64,000 bases of DNA, from assembly GCA_011319805.1 (NCBI GenBank), contig SJRY01000268.1, forward strand, positions 248,001 through 312,000, read 5' to 3'. The notes under the pieces are model-generated. The model was not told the origin of the DNA, ran no database searches, and worked only from the letters and a program-made list of their open reading frames with translations. This document shows, one piece after another, positions 52,333 through 63,979 of this stretch. The stretch's first letter is position 1; each line of letters begins with the position of its first letter. This DNA is from Macrocybe gigantea (lineage: Eukaryota > Basidiomycota > Agaricomycetes > Agaricales > Callistosporiaceae). A program made the position numbers and the translations under genes.

Positions 52333-55300
52333 CTATCGATCCGTAGGAGTTCCAGATGGTTGCCAAGGAATGTCGCCCAATCGATGTCGAGATTGACGTA
52401 CTCTGGCTGGACCAAACTTCGTGGTCGAATGTGCCGAACTGGCGGAAATGCGAGGCTCCGGGTTTAGCTCTTTCATGTATGAGTAGCTTGTGTTCGGTGT
52501 CCCTGATGCCTCTGAAGCTGCTCGCCTAATCTTTTTCGAGGCCAGTCCCAGACCAGTGTGCTTCGAAGGAGTGTCGTTGCCGTTGCCATTGCCGTTGGTG
52601 CTGCTTCGCGTCTTTGAGACGGCAGGGCGGAGGCCAGGCTGCAAGGCAGGGATAATCTCCCTCGCAAGTTCCCGGACGAGAACGGCGCCATCCGTGCGGC
52701 TCAGGCGCTCGACGACACCGAGCAAGCCATACTTTTCCACAAGCGTGGCGCGATTCGGGTGGACTTCGCAGACGGTCCTCAGAACGCGCAGCAAATTCAG
52801 CCGCACGACAGCTTTGCTGTTGATGCCCAGTCTGTCGATGATCCGCTTGAAGAACGCCGGAGATTTGGACATATGAATGGTGATAGTCGCAGACATGCGT
52901 GTCATCTTGAGGAATGGGTCGAGGAGATTCTCGAACGAGTTGGCCTTGGCGGTCACGAAGCAACGCAACAGGGCATCGATTGATGAAGGTTTTGTCAGTT
53001 CATCCTCAACGCGAGCTGTTTCGTCTTGCAGCCTAGCAAATCAAGCATCAGTATCAGGATGAAGGAACTGCGAGCTTTCTAAGGCTTACCATGAAAGAAT
53101 GGACTCCAGGGCGCTAACTTGGAAGTAGGGATCCTCAAGCAGTTTCAAATACATGGCAAGACCATCATGCTGCCACAGAAGGGTACGGCAGCTCTTCCCT
53201 GCACTGGCAAGATCGCACAAGATAGGCAATGCAAATTGTTTCAAGGGCGAGCTCGTTTCAATGACACGCTTCAAGCAAGGCAAGATGCCCGCTTGGGCGG
53301 CTTCTTCCTGCCGCGACTTGTTCAATCTGCAGAGGTTGTAACACGTTTGAAAGATGTGATTCGACATTTCCTGCAGAAAAATTAACTGGGCATTCCCGGA
53401 CGGTATGATGGAGACGGTACCGTGCTATGAGGTCCCGAAGATTGCTCATCAAGGATGCGAATGAGGATCTCCAACGCATTGGCATTCTGAAGAACCTCTA
53501 GGAGCGTCGCGTTCATCGATAGATGCTTGACCGCTTTGAGCAATAGCACGAGACACTCCGGTTCCAAGAGCTCGCAAGCCCGCATGAGACCTTCGCAGGG
53601 GAAAACCTAGTTTGGCATTATCTGTCAAAAATGAGAACAGACACTCACGTCGAATAACCTTCCTCGTCCCTAAAGCATTTCTGACATGAATATCAGATTG
53701 TGATACCTGCGAGAAGACCAAAAGAATTTGTATGATCTTCATCTTCATATCCGTCGACGATGGACCACGGTTGCCCATGACATTGAGCAGCGCAGCCGAC
53801 AATGGATCGAGCAAGCCCTCACGTATGAACATCCTGCAGAAATCATTTTTCGTTGTCGGGCTTTGCAGTTCGAAAACGCTCCCAATGCCATTCAACGCGT
53901 GGACAATTAGCTCAGCTTGTTCATTGTAATCCTCGTCTAGCAAGTTAACAAGGACTTTGAGGCCCCGACAGCTGGCGAATTGGGTTAATTTTCATTCATA
54001 TCGTCTCGCGGGGAGATACACGTACGAGATGAACATCTGGAGCGTCAGGACCGATGTATGGCACAGCAAGCGTACGAAATGCGAAGCTTCGAGACGACAC
54101 TCTGAGGGATACTTCTTTGAAGTGAATTCTATTCAAGTGTCAAGAAAATTCAAATTTAAGTTCTGCATGTACATACCCATCACGACAGGGATGCCTCTAT
54201 AAATAGTATCAGTACAATTCAGAATCTTAATTATTGTCAGATTGACGTACCCAATCAAGCAAAAACTCTCCAGGAACCCAATGTCCGAGTTTACGAGCTA
54301 AAGGGAGAGTCAAGTCTCCGTCTCCACCAACCATTGTCAATGAAAGAAAAACTTGCCAGATTGATAATTTGCAGCATTTTCATAATCACTTCCCGCGAAC
54401 ATTTTCCTTCCAGAACTTCCAGGATGGCGAGCATTCCGTGTGAAGACACGAGCTGAACCTGCATCTCGGGCGTCTCGGTCATGATGCTAAGCTGCATACA
54501 TATGCATAAGCAATGACACAGATCATAGCGGGTCGACTACTGACAAGTTGATCGCAAGCATCTCGTAGTTGAAAGTCCGGAGCCGAAGGCGTAAGCTCGT
54601 CAATGAGCTGATTGACGGTATTGCAGAGCCGCGCGTACTTGTCGCGCTGGAGGTTCGCCTCGAGATCGTCTTCTGCGAAGCCTTCGTCGATCTGGGAAAA
54701 AAAAAGTTAAAATCATGCAAGACAGACGGGGATCGAAAATACCTCTGCAAACGGATCCTCCTCGTCGGAATTCTCGTCTCCGAGCTACAAATTGAGGATC
54801 AAGAGACGACTGCGGAGATTGACATCATCAAAGCATACGTACCCAAGACTTGTTCGACAGTCGGGTGTTGAGTTGTAGCGTTTGTATCGGGTGATCTATC
54901 GCTGTACATGGCTCTGGTCAGTACCTAGAAATAAATGGTTGGCAATCGAAAACGAACTAGTGCCGTTGACCTTGCCAAAGACATCTTCATAGTCCTCCTC
55001 ATCGTCTTCCGTATACTTGCCAAATTCCGCCTTGTTTTGAAGTTTTCGAGCCTCAGCACGTCCATAGGAACCACCGCTGCCAGTTAGCGAGGACGAGCGG
55101 GCATGCGAGGAAAAGATACTAGGAGCCGTATTTGGAGTGGACGTCCCAGATCCATTGCTGACATTCATGCCAGAATGCGAAGACTTCCTCGATAGCGGCG
55201 GGAGAGGAGCGGATAAGGGCCCTGGCGAGAATCCGGTGAGCCCGATGGTTTTGATATCATCCGGATGGAATAGACCACGTCTGGAGGCATTCTTCATCTA

Positions 55301-57288
55301 ATTTGGCATAAATAACGGTTATAGGACTTAAATCGATGTCAGGTCACCCTAAAATCAGCAACTTTCTTTTCCAGGCGTTGTTCGTCCTCTTCAACGGCAA
55401 GATCCGAGTAATCCTCTACAATAGGCACGATATCAGCAGCTGGTGGTTGCGCCAATGGCGCGGCATTGTGTCCAGGACTTCTATTGGGTTTGATGGTCTG
55501 CGCGTTATCCTCGCCTTCTTGCTTCTCCTCTTCGACAACCGTGCGTTCCAGAGCTATGAAACACACATCAGAGATGTTCAAACAAGCAACGTTCTTCGAA
55601 GCCATCCACCTTGAAGTTTGGTGAGAGAAATTCCATCCTCAAAGTCGTCGTCCCAATTATCCGTCTGTTCTTCAGGTGGCTGCAAGATAAACGAAAGCGG
55701 CTGTATCTTCTCGACAAGATTCATGCCGACCGATTTGGTATTTGCAGATGTTCCCGATTTGCGTGTGGCTGCCGCGCTGAAACCAGATGATCTCGACATT
55801 GGCGAAGCTGGGATTGGCGGTGAGCGAGCCGGCGATGGATTGCGAGGCGGGTGCCTTTTGGGGTGTTTGGATGGCCTGGATGGAGCTACAGGGAATTTAA
55901 ATGGAGCAATGGTCACAGACAGAATGTACACGTACACTTTAAGGCTTCGTTCCATTCCTGCACTTTGAGCACTGCTTCGTCGTAATTGTAGTTGCTCAGC
56001 GGTCTCGTAGCTGCCTCCTCGCTTGACGCCGGCTTGTCCTTGTCTTCGGAACGAGCACCAATATTCCTCTTGCCCTCTCCCAATTGCTTCCTCACAGAGA
56101 CCATCCATGGATGCTTGAGCAATTTCTTCGCCGAGACACGAAGATTGCAGTCTTTCTGGAAACAATGATAGAGAAAATCTTTCACTATCGGCGAGGCTCC
56201 TTCTGGGATTGGTGGACAATCATCCTGGACAATTCTGAAAAGGGCAGGCATAGGATCCAGGGTATGATATGGTGGATGTCCCTCGAGAAGTTCGATGACG
56301 AGACAGCCTACACTCCTAAATGTCCTCATCAGCATTTGCAAAGGGTTGAGGACTTTAATGTTACCATATATCGGAAGCAGTGGTTGCCCCTGACTGTTCA
56401 ATGACCTCCGGTGCCACTGCAGAGGAAGGTCACGATGCTGAACCATAAAGAATTCATAAATGCGTACTCCAATATGGACTACCCACAACAGCATCATCCC
56501 GTACCCCTCCCGTCGTTGTGTTGCTCGCTACACCAAAATCCGCAAGCTTTACAGTCCCATCTTTGTTTGTCAAGATATTCGCCCCCTTGATATCCCTGTG
56601 GATGACACCTTGATCATGCAGGTAGACAAGGCCCTCGAGCACTTGAGAGATATAGACCGCTACCAAATTTTCTGGGAACTTTCCGAATCGCTTTGAGATA
56701 TTGTGAAGGGAACCATTCTCGCAGAACCTAAGACAAATTACGCATCGGACATAGATGATAGGTAGAAAAACAAACTCTAGGATTATATACAAATATTCGC
56801 GAGTCTTGACAAATCCCTTGTATTTGACGATATTCGGATGCTGGGTTCGGCATATTAATATAAACGCAAAACAGTAAATCCGCATATACTACGCACATTC
56901 AGGTTCTTCAGAAGGTCTATTTCGGACTGCAGACGTATGGTTAATCAGTCGTGCGAGAGGGCTGATCGCATACCATGATCTCGCCGAGCTCGGCTTTAGG
57001 AATATTGCTCAGCTGGATTTCCTTTACGGCGACGGTTTCCCCGGTGGCCCAATTAAGAGCACCTAACCCCAGTTCAGTGAGTCCTTCCGGAAAGAAGCAT
57101 AGACAAAGATGACGAACGGTAGACCTGCCCAAATGCTCCCTTCCCAAGAGAGTCGCCGAGTTGCTGCATCAACCTAGTCAGGGCCTACGCGCCACGGATT
57201 AACTGGTGCTACGCACGTAGTCATTCAGAGCCTTTGAGGTGCTGGATCTATTGCCTGAACTAGAGGCGAGTTTGGACGGCGTCGTCAT
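52333..57288 (-). CDS. Septation-initiation protein kinase (Cdc7/SepH, MAP3K-epsilon type)
   Basis: The STE-group kinase of the septation initiation network, acting at the spindle pole to trigger septum formation. Start 57288 ([18 protein letters not shown]). The kinase domain follows at once: [15 protein letters not shown] (glycine loop), AVKEIQL (catalytic Lys), [30 protein letters not shown] (catalytic loop), KLADFGVAS (DFG), [15 protein letters not shown] (activation segment and APE), [20 protein letters not shown], and KKLLKHPWM at its end. A disordered linker carries [20 protein letters not shown] and [11 protein letters not shown], both family marks. The C-terminal half is ARM/HEAT-like helices, e.g. 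[33 protein letters not shown], ending at 52333. About twenty short introns; I saw no frame break. In S. pombe Cdc7 binds the GTPase Spg1 through the region after the kinase. Confidence 0.92.
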
Positions 57289-57539
57289 GGTGGGAGTGAG
57301 TGTGGTCGTTGACGTCGAGATTCAGTGAATGAAATGACTCTGGAGGTGGGTTTTGAAGGAAAGAAAGACTATGCGTCAGTGCTTGGAGCGTGAAAAAGAG
57401 ACGGCGAAGCAGGACGGCGGCCAGGACGCGCTTTTTCAGTTCATGTCGCGTCCGGCGCTGACCACAAGTTTGTGCTTATGGGTGGCTTTGGTACTTGTGA
57501 CCAGTGATTGCCGCCTGCCTTTTTCGGAATGTTGTTGCC

Positions 57540-57979
57540 ATGAAGGCGCTATTCCTTGTTTCCCTTGCTGCACAATCAGCTCTCTCCTGTTTCTTCCATA
57601 CTTTGAAAGCATTATCAGGCACAACTGCAAGATGCTTTGTCGTCTGTATCGCCTTCGGAACGACCTTTCCGCAGGGTGCTATTTACTACCTGCCCGAGTC
57701 GGGCGTCTCAGTCTCTAGTGGATTCTTCATTCCAATGTGCATTTTTATGGCTAATCCGAAAATACTTGTCCATACCAGTCGTCATGATTGACAATTGTAT
57801 CGCCGCTGGATGTCCGTCGTAACACCAGCGTTTGCCGTTCTCTGGTGGACCTCACTGAACAAAAACCTGGCGGTTTCCTTACTTCCAACGACTTACCGCA
57901 TCAACCTTCTCGTACGCGACTGTCCTGCACGACTCGGCAAACCTACGTCTTCTTCCCCAAAGAAATCTGCCAAAGATGA
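57540..57979 (+). CDS. Possible small secreted protein, structure unresolved
   Basis: An ATG at 57540 opens a convincing signal peptide (MKALFLVSLAAQSALS). The frame then meets what could be a short intron (GTTTCT...GCAAG). Downstream open segments up to 57979 (for example VSPLDVRRNTSVCRSLVDLT) have reasonable composition but I cannot join them with confidence. No family is recognised. The region lies upstream of the kinase start on the opposite strand. It may be only a chance signal-like frame. Confidence 0.25.
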
Positions 57980-58168
57980 CACGGTCGTACCTCGGTCAGC
58001 CAGCCATCGTCGACCCCCATATCCTGCTACATGGAGGGACTCAACACAGACATTCTCATCGATGATTGTGAGATGATGAAAACGTCATAAAAGCCTGACC
58101 ACTGTCTTTGAATTTCGAGCATTGGTTTCTCGCAATCGAGCCCTCAACTACCCAGAAAGACTTTGACC

Positions 58169-58273
58169 ATGCGTCTCGTTGCTGTTGTCGCTCTCTGCCT
58201 AGTTATCGCCGTCTTTGCTAGACCTGCCGACGTCTTTGACGATGCCGTGGTCAATGCTGCCAATGACGGCTGA
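58169..58273 (+). CDS. Possible secreted micropeptide, 34 residues
   Basis: A very short frame with an almost ideal signal peptide: MRLVAVVALCLVIAVFA, then a likely cut and a 17-residue acidic remainder (RPADVFDDAVVNAANDG). The context TGACC-ATG is acceptable. Downstream sequence offers no clear continuing exon, so it is either a true micropeptide or the first exon of a gene I cannot follow. No Cys, no repeats, no Kex2 site. Confidence 0.35.
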   Translation: MRLVAVVALCLVIAVFARPADVFDDAVVNAANDG

Positions 58274-59215
58274 ACTATTATCGCCCAACCACTTCCTCAG
58301 ATTCTGCACCTGGACCCACACATCGACACAACTGAGGAGTTTTCCTCGCTTCAGGTCGTTACCGAGTAATTGTGCAGGCGACGCCTGGCAATATGACGTC
58401 TATTCGCGTACATGCTCGGATAAGCACCCCATTTCCGACCTGCTAACTTCGCTCACCTCCCTAACCCATGCAGAACTCCCCTTCTTGCAGCAGTTAGACT
58501 AAGAACTCAGATATATGTAACAGGAACAGAAAATTCAAGGATAGCCTCTCAGAGTTGTCAAAATGCACATTGGAGAAACAGTGGAATCAAGAACTGTTGG
58601 TTGAGAAAGGCATCTATCATTCAGGATAATTTCAGTTGTTGTCCATCCAATGCTTTGAATATCAGCCTGAGACTTTCAGCCTTGTAAGGTATCCTAAAGC
58701 TACCTTTGGCTTGCCCCTTGTCACTGCAATCAACGGGAACACAGCTAGCCAATGTGAGGCAGCTGAGACCACATCAAATATGATGGCATCATGTTCTATG
58801 TTCAGCCTAAGAGTTGAGTTATGTCGAAAACTCGGAATCAAGAACGAACCTAGTTGGGCGACCTCTACCTGATTATCAACATCAAAGAAATATCAGCACG
58901 GATCCCTCGTCTCGATGTCGTTCTGAGATGACTTGTCAATCGCTTGGAAGCCATTGAAAAACTGAAATGCTAGCACAACTTAGTAGGGTGGTTTTTTAAG
59001 GCAGGTTGCTGGAACAAACCTGGTTCGGGCTGGCAGTCCGCTAGCTTGCGTTACATAAGGAAGGTTTTGGATTGTGATACTGGCAACGCGTTCTCAAACC
59101 ACAGCAGTAACCGTCGACCTAACGCAGGGCCCTCAAAATCCTTCCAGGTGAACTCTTTGGGACTACCTGGGGACGTACAGCTCCTAGCCCTTCGGCTTTG
59201 CGCACGGGGCTTCTG
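58274..59215. other. Intergenic, 942 bp, no gene seen
   Basis: Short plus-strand frames (e.g. 58636-58872) lack conserved residues and splice partners. It must include the promoter of the Aim9-like gene. Confidence 0.4.
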
Positions 59216-61025
59216 ATGAATATCTTTCGTCGTGTGGCGGCGCATCGTCCTCCCCAGATTGGTGCCCTCCTGAGCCCCGAGCAGAAAGAACGGTTATACA
59301 GATACACTTCAGGTAGATGGCTCTACAATGAGCAACAGCGTGAGCTTTTTACGCCAAGCTTTACTTGCAGCTTTTCATACTCATTCTGGGATAGAATGCG
59401 CGGCACGCTATGTCGAGTTTGATGTAGATGGCGCTGCGGACATGGCCTGCAAGGCAATGGGTGCCGCACGTTGCACCCAATTCAGAAAGGTAATTGAGGG
59501 TATGTCCAAACCCTACCTAGGCGTGCAGGGCTGAGCATCCTATCAGGTTCTTATAACAAGGTATTCTCGTTGCAATTCGACAATGACAAGGAAGCCATAT
59601 TGCGCATCCCTTGTCCAGTCGCAGGCCCTTCTCACCGAAGTACGGCTAGCGAAGTGGCCACCATGACATTTGCTCGTGAGGAATTAGGCATACCCGTCCC
59701 CAAAGTCTTATCTTGGTCTTCGAGGGCAAACTCGCCTGAGAATCAAGTCGGAACTGAATATATTCTGATGGAAAAAATAAAGGCTGTGGGTGCGATTACC
59801 CGTTGGGATAACATCACAGAATCTACGGCCTGGCCTCTCATGATAGGTTTGTATGACCTCGAAGGCAAGCTGGCTCGTGTACGGTTCTCCTCCATCGGCA
59901 GCTTGTACTTCAAGGAAGATCTGGATACGTCACAAAAATCGCAAAGGCTCTTTTCTTCCGGATCAGAGACGGAGCAAGTCTTTCCGCGTGCAGCTGAGCG
60001 ATACAGAATCGGTCCAATCGCGAATAGTAATTGGTATCGAAGCCGAAGAAGTGAGATGAACTTGGATTTTGGACCTTGTGAGCACTCTCATGATTTACGG
60101 ATTACATGATTCATTTGACTCTTCGGCAGGGGATAATATGGGAGCCTTCTTAATGGCGTCTGCCAAAAATGAACGAGCCTGGATCGGACAGTTTGCTGCT
60201 GATAGCGACTTGCGACGACACCCGTTGCAGCCAAGCAATCCAGACCTACATCTTCGGGCTTTGGCCATGTACGAGTCTATCATACCATACATCGTTCCTC
60301 CCCCTTCATTCGCAGAGCCTACTCTTTGGCACCCTGATATAAGTTTGTCAAACATACTTATACCGGAGTCTGGTCCAACTGAAATCAGTGCTCTCATCGA
60401 CTGGCAGGGTGCATTTGTCGGACCTTACTGCACACAGATTCTGTTCCCTCCCGCCTTCGCCTATGAAGGCGGCTTGATCGAGTTACCCTCAGCTTTTAAT
60501 CCACCAGAACTACCACTGGACTTTAAGAGTCGATCACCCGAGGAGCGAGAAATGCTCGAGTTTCACCTTAGGTTGGCCTTGCGACACCAGCTCTATGTAT
60601 TCCTCATGTACGGAGACACGTTGCGTGTCGCAGCGTTAGCGATGCCTCATTGGGGGTCCCTCGCTGCACTGCCGTACTGGGCAGTCCGTTCGTGGAGCGA
60701 CGGCTGGCATCAGGTCATGCTCCACCTTCTGAAGGTCAGAGATCTCTGGGGCTCCATCGCCCCGCCTCAAGAATCATGTCCTATTGACCTCTCTCAGGAG
60801 GAACACATAGAGATAGCAGCATTGATAGAACGTTATCAGAAGTATGAAGCTGCAGTTGAGGCCCTTAAGGGGGCGCTCGGCGCCAGTAGGGATGGCTGGG
60901 TGCCAGAACAACATTATACCAAGGCCAAAGAGATGTGCGAGCAAGCTAGGCTGATGTGGGACGAAGAGGCTATGGGTGGTCCTTTCCCGTTCCAGGACGG
61001 AATGTATTCCTTCTTTTTGTCGTAG
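59216..61025 (+). CDS. Aim9-like mitochondrial APH-fold phosphotransferase
   Basis: A kinase-fold protein of the aminoglycoside-phosphotransferase superfamily, fungal Aim9/Fmp29 branch. Start ATG 59216 gives a basic presequence (MNIFRRVAAHRPPQ), then SGRWLYNEQQ and, past an intron, CAARYVEFDVDGAADMACKA. The ATP-lobe reads SYNKVFSLQFDNDKEAILRI, with Lys in place of the P-loop, and GTEYILMEKIKA at the hinge. The catalytic segment is LWHPDISLSNILI (Brenner HxDxxxxN) and the metal-binding Asp follows in SALIDWQGAFVGPYC. The C-terminal helices (YWAVRSWSDGWHQVMLHLLK) match the branch. Three or four introns, all GT-AG, no frame break. Substrate is unknown; in yeast, loss alters mitochondrial inheritance. 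Confidence 0.85.
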
Positions 61026-61199
61026 TTGTTGTACAGTACAGTACAATATATATAGCACATCCGATGCACACCAATACACTCTGCTCTCCCTTGTTTTCAC
61101 TGGGTGCCTGACACATTTCTTTTACGTGTGTAGCACTTGGATGGGTCGTCCAAGTTAGGAAATTTCCCTGTCATTTGCTCCAACAACGCTCAACGTCCA

Positions 61200-61510
61200 C
61201 ATCAGCAAAAAGTCCATAACATTGTTTGACATTGTAAACAATGTATAATTCGGACAAATTTGTATAGTCATGTATGAGAATACAAGTTGTATAGCATTAT
61301 AGTAGTCATCTTACAATGTAATACAATTTTATTTGGTGGGCTACAATTATAATCTGAGATTACAATGTTATGCAATTTTAATGACCACCTTACATTGTAA
61401 TACAATTTTGCTACAATTTTATTTTCAGCATACAATTTTGTCTGCCAGTATGCAATGTAATACATGATTGTGTTTATAATAATATCAAGCATGCATTGTA
61501 ATCCATGTTG
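61200..61510. repeat. AT-rich diverged repeats built on ACAATGTAATACAATTTT
   Basis: A motif recurs in direct orientation: TTACAATGTAATACAATTTT at 61311-61330, TTACATTGTAATACAATTTT at 61390-61409, and weaker copies at 61451-61464 and 61491-61507. Many loose TACAATTTT units lie between them (61412, 61430). Spacing is irregular (about 80, 60 and 40 bp), so this is not a simple tandem array. It lies between the Aim9-like gene and the GATA gene. It could be remains of a small transposable element or an AT-rich boundary. Confidence 0.6.
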
Positions 61511-61652
61511 TCTGGTATCCATAATGTCTTTGTTCATTAGCTTTCTTCAATGAATGACAAATAATATGTTCTGAATCACTCAGATATTCATTTAGCAAGA
61601 AAGTTGATTTTATTGCTCAAGTATACAGGCACAAGAAAAAAAAAAAGGCTGT

Positions 61653-63315
61653 CTACAAGGTGTTTTTGGTGGTGCGGAACCTATCGAGGCAAAGCGGGCG
61701 AGGACAGCGATAGGTCCGCTCGTAGAGTCCGCACTTGTTGCAGACGATTTTGCCGAGGTTGAGCGTGGAGCGGCGCCATGCTGGCGCCTCGGTCGTGCGG
61801 CAATTGACGCAGCAGCGGCGGACGTATTGCGTCTGCTTCGCCGCGGCGTCGTCCGTGAACTGGATCGGACGGCTCGATCCGTCGAGCTGTTGGCGAGCGG
61901 AAGACGTGGGCGAGAAGGAGCCTACGCTGGGACTTGGGGCCAGCGCCTCGCTATTGCTGTGGGACAGGAAAACAGGTGCGTAGGGCACCGAGGTCAACGC
62001 CGAGGCATTGCCGTACAGTGGGAAGGAGGGATGGTCGGAGGCCGCGAGGAGCGAGGAGGTCGCTGGTGGCAACACGTCATTGCCGTGCAATGGGACGGAG
62101 GGCGCGTACGAGGCCGAGAGCGACAACAAATCGTTGCCGTAGAACAAGTCCGGGAGGAAACGGAGGCCCGTATCAATGCCTCGTCGTTGCCGTCGAGCGG
62201 GATGGAGGGAAGGTCGGAGACCGCGAGGAGCGAGGACGACGCACGGGGGCCCGGATGCAACGGCGAGCGGTTGCCGGAGAATGGAAGAGAATGAGCGCAG
62301 TCAGCTCGGACTGGCAACGGGGGAAAAGCTGGACCATGGAAAAACGCTCGCCATTGTCGTAGAACGGGAGGGAAGGCGAGCAGGGCGTGTACAAGGCCGT
62401 TGGCAACGCCTCGTCGTTGCTGTACAGCGCAAGCGAGTGCGCGTGGTCGGCGGGAGGAGCGAGGAGGACGCGCTGGGTATTGGGGGTAATGGCGAGGTGT
62501 TGCTGTTGCCGTCGAGCATGAAGGAGGGTAGCGACGGCGTCGTCGTGGAGCGGCATCGACGACGAGAATTGCGCTAAGGAAAGCCGCTCGCTGTTGCCAT
62601 AGAGTTGGAGGAAGGATGCGTACAGGGCTGCCCTGGGGTCGACGTAAGGCGGGATCAACGGCGGATGCGAAGCCAGTGGCACCATCTTGTCATTGCGGTG
62701 CAGTGGGAGAGAGGGCGCGTACAAGGCCGTTGGCAACGCCTCGTCGTTGCCGTACAGCGGAAGCGAAGGCGGGGCAGTCGGCTAGGAAGAGGGAGGAGGG
62801 CTTGTAAGACGTTGGGGGCAAGGGCGAGTCATTGCCGTCGCCGTCGAGCACGAAGGAAGACGCGTAGCGAGCCGAGGGCAGTGCCTCTGCGTTATCATAG
62901 AGCGGCAGCGAGTGCGCATAGGGGCTGGAGACAACGTATGGCCGTTGTCGTGCAGCAGCATCAATGGCGAGCGCTCGCCGTTGCCGTCGACTGGAGGAAG
63001 GACACGTGGGCGGCGGCAACACGTCGTTGCCATGGAGTGGAAAGGCGGGGACGGGGGAGGCTGGCCGCAACGAGCCATCGTTGTCGTGGCCGCGGCTGTG
63101 GAGCGGAACAGAAGGAATGCACGGCGCTGGTACGAGCGACTCGCCAACGCCGTGGAATGCCAGGGAGGGAAGGAGGGCACTGGCGGCAACGAATCGTCGT
63201 TGCCGCCGAGGTGAGGGAGGGGGCAGGGAGTTGGGGGGCGGGCGCTGGGGGCGGCAGGGAAAGCGTTGGGGGGGCGGGCATTGATGGGGGCGTTAGTTAC
63301 TACGACGAGCGACAA
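61653..63315 (-). CDS. GATA-type zinc finger protein with repeat-built N-terminal region
   Basis: The C-terminal 60 residues hold one zinc finger: CVNC, then RTTEAPAWRR, a 19-residue spacer in all, CNKC, and GLYERTYRCPRPLC, with the stop at 61653. This is the GATA fold (C-x2-C-x17-20-C-x2-C), but with NKCGLY for the usual NACGLY. The frame up to 62147 is open. Further upstream the minus strand encodes repeats around PLYGNDEAL and SYAPSLPLHGND, but they fall in changing frames (62317, 62736, 63070, 63315), so several single-base shifts are needed to read them as one protein. No ATG was found upstream: the last frame begins at TTG 63315, so the true start or first exon is unknown. DNA binding to GATA sites is inferred from the finger. 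Confidence 0.65.
62040..63215. repeat. Minisatellite-like coding repeats of the GATA gene
   Basis: GC-rich imperfect repeats. The best pair is 62389-62436 and 62719-62766, 330 bp apart, 48 bp with two mismatches (both contain GTACAAGGCCGTTGGCAACG). Other units, such as 62099-62150 and 62850-62925, keep the pattern GTACaaGGCC...CGTTGCCGTA-AGCGGAAG with more change. On the minus strand each encodes a block like LPLYGNDEALPTALYAPS. The unit is roughly 25 residues. Confidence 0.65.
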
Positions 63316-63527
63316 ACTTGTTTCGCTTATCGGCGGCAGGATAGGATCGCCTTCGATCGCAGAGCTGGAAGCTGTTAGCCAACACTCAGGCGGGGGAAGA
63401 CGACCGCAAAAGCCGCGTTGACCTCTGCGAACGGTGTGGCAAGTGGGGTGGACTGATCCTATTTTGTATCAAGAATGACTGTCGTCAGAAAGAAATCTCC
63501 GAATGAAAACAAAGTGCTCTACGTGTT

Positions 63528-63979
63528 TCAATTAAATGGTGCAAAGCCCTCTGCACCTTCAGCATCATCGTATTCGTCTTCTCCGTCCTCTGGTCCAAGT
63601 GCTCCGTCCTCGTCCTCGTCCTCATCCTTGTCCTCTTCATCCTCCTCATCGTCTGTTATCCTCGTCTTCTGCATCTGAGTCCTCTTCATTCTCGTCTTCT
63701 TGACCTTCTTCGCCTTCATCCTCATCGATTTCATTCTCTCATCTTGTTCTTCGACATCTTCACCTTCATCTTCTTGTATCGGTTCTTTGAATTATCTTAG
63801 AGACATCTAGCTTCACAGAAAAAAGAAACACACCTTGTATAATGTTGCCTTTGTCGAAGGGCGCAACGCGGGACACTACCTCCAGATATTTCTCGCCAAG
63901 ATCACCGAGGGCGGCCCATATTGCTTGATGTCCGATAGCCCCACCGAAATAGCGCATCACCATATCCCGGTCGACGAAA
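63528..63979 (-). CDS. 3' part of an acidic-tailed hypothetical protein
   Basis: An intron acceptor (TTTACAG) at about 63980 begins an exon reading FVDRDMVMRYFGGAIGHQAI and LGDLGEKYLEVVSRVAPFDK. A short intron (GTGTGT...ACAAG) leads to a strongly acidic last exon with runs of Asp and Glu (DDEEDEEDKDEDEDEDG), ending FAPFN at 63528. In the acidic exon the acid-rich frame changes once, near 63670, so one base may be lost. The upstream exons lie outside the window. I recall similar DRDMxMR-GG-GH motifs in hypothetical proteins near Agaricomycete transposons, but that is a weak memory and the function is unknown. Confidence 0.5.
63585..63655. repeat. TCC/TCG trinucleotide low-complexity stretch
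   Basis: An imperfect (TCC/TCG/TCA)n run on the plus strand that encodes the Asp/Glu runs of the minus-strand gene. Confidence 0.7.

Noticed and set aside
62605..63378. 257-codon plus-strand open frame
   Set aside because: It is rich in Arg and Gly with the look of antisense to GC-rich repeats. The conserved zinc finger and the GND blocks are on the minus strand.
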